A DNA stretch of 64,000 nt from Methylobacterium terricola (lineage in GTDB: Bacteria > Pseudomonadota > Alphaproteobacteria > Rhizobiales > Beijerinckiaceae), in assembly GCF_006151805.1 (NCBI RefSeq), contig NZ_VDDA01000003.1, positions 310,001 through 374,000 of the forward strand, written 5' to 3'. Shown here one piece after another: positions 62,833-64,000 of this stretch (within the stretch, counting starts at the first letter, position 1; each line of letters begins with the position of its first letter). Under the pieces are notes generated by a model. That model was given only the letters and a program-made list of their open reading frames with translations, was not told the origin of the DNA and did not search any database. A program made the translations under genes and the position numbers.

Positions 62833-64000
62833 ATGAGCATGCAGTCCGGTCGGCGCGTTGGCGTCGCTTTCGTCGGCATGGGTGGGGCTGTCGCCACCAC
62901 CGCCATCGCCGGCATCGAGATGATCAAGTCCGGTTCGAATCGTCTCGACGGTCTGCCCCTTGCGGGTCACGCGGTGGCCGGGATGGTCGGGTACAAGGAT
63001 CTGGTCTTCGGCGGCTGGGATCTCAACGGTGACGACCTGGGCGCCGCGGCGGCCGGGCATGGCGTCCTCACCAAGCAGGACATCGAGAACGGCGCCCAGG
63101 TGCTCAACGGCATGAAGCCGTGGCCGGCGGTCGGCAGCGCCAAGTTCTGCAAGAACATCGACGGCGGCAACCGCATCGTCGCCAAGGATCACCGCGAGGC
63201 GGTCGATTGCATCGCCGACGACCTGAAGCGGTTCCGGGAGGAATCGGGCGTCGACGACGTCGTGGTGGTGAACCTCGCCTCGACCGAGCGCTGGCCCGAC
63301 CTCGACGACCCGACGCTGAACTCGGCCGCGGCCTTCGAGCGCGGCCTCGATGCGAGCGACGAGGCGATCAGCCCGGCGATGCTCTACGCCTATGCGGCGA
63401 TCAAGAACGGCATCCCCTACGCCAACTTCACCCCGTCGGTCGCCGCCGACGTGCCGGCGCTCGTCGATCTCGCCAGGCAGATGAATGTCCCGGTTGCCGG
63501 CAAGGACGGCAAGACCGGCCAGACGATGATGAAGACGGTGCTGGCCCCGGCGCTCAAGTCGCGGGCGCTCCATGTCGACGGTTGGTTCTCGACCAACATC
63601 CTCGGCAACCGCGACGGCCTGGCCCTCAACGACAAGGACTCGCTCCAGTCCAAGCTCAACACCAAGGGCACGGTGCTGGATTCGATCCTCGGCTATCCGG
63701 TCGAGGATCACCTGGTCCACATCCACTATTACCGCCCGCGCGGCGACGACAAGGAAGCCTGGGACAACATCGACGTCACCGGCTTTCTTGGTCAGCGGAT
63801 GCAGATCAAGGTCAACTTCCTCTGCAAGGATTCGATCCTGGCCGCCCCGCTGGTGATCGAGATCGCCCGTGTCCTGGATCTCGCCAAGAAGCGCGGCGAT
63901 GGCGGCGTGCAGGAGCAGCTGTCGCTGTTCTTCAAGGCGCCGATGGTCAAGAACGGCCACAACCCCGAGCACGCCTTCGGCGCACAGGAGCGCATGCTGT
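62833..64000 (+). CDS. ino1: Inositol-3-phosphate synthase, 5' part (389 codons, no stop in window)
   Basis: The frame is open from the ATG at 62833 to the window end. The Rossmann motif is VGVAFVGMGGAVATTAIAGI (residues 9-28). The catalytic domain has NFTPSVAADVPALVDLARQ, the lysine-rich VAGKDGKTGQTMMKTVLAPA and DGWFSTNILGNRDGLALNDK, all matching myo-inositol-1-phosphate synthase. It converts glucose 6-phosphate to inositol 3-phosphate with NAD+. The family is around 360-440 aa, so little is missing. AGAGG lies 13 bases before the ATG; an ATG at 62839 is an alternative. Confidence 0.95.
   Translation, partial: MSMQSGRRVGVAFVGMGGAVATTAIAGIEMIKSGSNRLDGLPLAGHAVAGMVGYKDLVFGGWDLNGDDLGAAAAGHGVLTKQDIENGAQVLNGMKPWPAVGSAKFCKNIDGGNRIVAKDHREAVDCIADDLKRFREESGVDDVVVVNLASTERWPDLDDPTLNSAAAFERGLDASDEAISPAMLYAYAAIKNGIPYANFTPSVAADVPALVDLARQMNVPVAGKDGKTGQTMMKTVLAPALKSRALHVDGWFSTNILGNRDGLALNDKDSLQSKLNTKGTVLDSILGYPVEDHLVHIHYYRPRGDDKEAWDNIDVTGFLGQRMQIKVNFLCKDSILAAPLVIEIARVLDLAKKRGDGGVQEQLSLFFKAPMVKNGHNPEHAFGAQERML

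Overview
The window is a 64 kb stretch of GC-rich chromosome from an alphaproteobacterium, most likely a Hyphomicrobiales member close to Methylobacterium. This is inferred from gene families, not from any search. Supporting points are a nadABC operon under a NadQ-type repressor, a FeuPQ-like two-component pair, a ThrB2-type homoserine kinase next to ispH, DUF1127 and DUF6111 small proteins, and many GTGA/ATGA stop-start overlaps. No rRNA, tRNA, CRISPR array, prophage or insertion sequence was seen, so most of the window reads as core chromosome with small islands of gene decay.

Layout. 0-4.4 kb: the edge of a subtilase gene with an in-frame minisatellite, then an FAD-linked dehydrogenase, a GMC oxidoreductase and a frameshifted ureidoglycolate lyase-like gene. 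4.4-8.3 kb: a DUF4198 protein and a translationally coupled run DUF1285 - NUDIX - DUF6111 - cca. 8.3-13.4 kb: an AT-rich gap, an orphan TadG-like protein, two hotdog thioesterases, a cytochrome c and an orphan GlcD. 13.4-17.1 kb: a decay zone (frameshifted LytTR regulator, truncated hydrolase, frameshifted HEPN toxin) around an intact rlmJ, followed by a secreted RNase T2 pair. 17.3-22.6 kb: polA and a chemotaxis receptor. 22.8-27.3 kb: nadQ-nadA-nadB-nadC with operator palindromes. 27.4-31.7 kb: a MarR / OmpR-like / EnvZ-like run divergent from ilvE. 31.8-36.2 kb: Flp pilin, LysR regulator, DUF1127 protein, TetR regulator with GST and twin operators, P450. 36.4-42.1 kb: MATE and CPA2 transporters, ispH, thrB. 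42.3-47.1 kb: SHOCT protein, GT61 glycosyltransferase, and a FeuPQ-like two-component pair with a small PepSY protein. 47.2-53.1 kb: HAD hydrolase, DUF2332, tandem trypsin-like proteases, DoxX, and a PAS/HWE kinase with a degenerate ATPase end. 53.2-64 kb: sufE, an S9 peptidase, HdeD-like protein, an EmrAB-type pump, CDF transporter, lytic transglycosylase, and the start of an inositol-phosphate synthase gene.

The strongest biology is regulatory: NadQ with palindromes directly over the nadABC leader, TetR/GST with two near-identical operators, MarR with a palindrome facing ilvE, and a FeuN-like candidate upstream of feuPQ. The least conventional items are the degenerate HWE kinase, the (VASSH)n minisatellite in a protease pro-region, and a toxin-antitoxin pair in which only the toxin reading frame is broken. 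No clearly undescribed multi-gene system was found.
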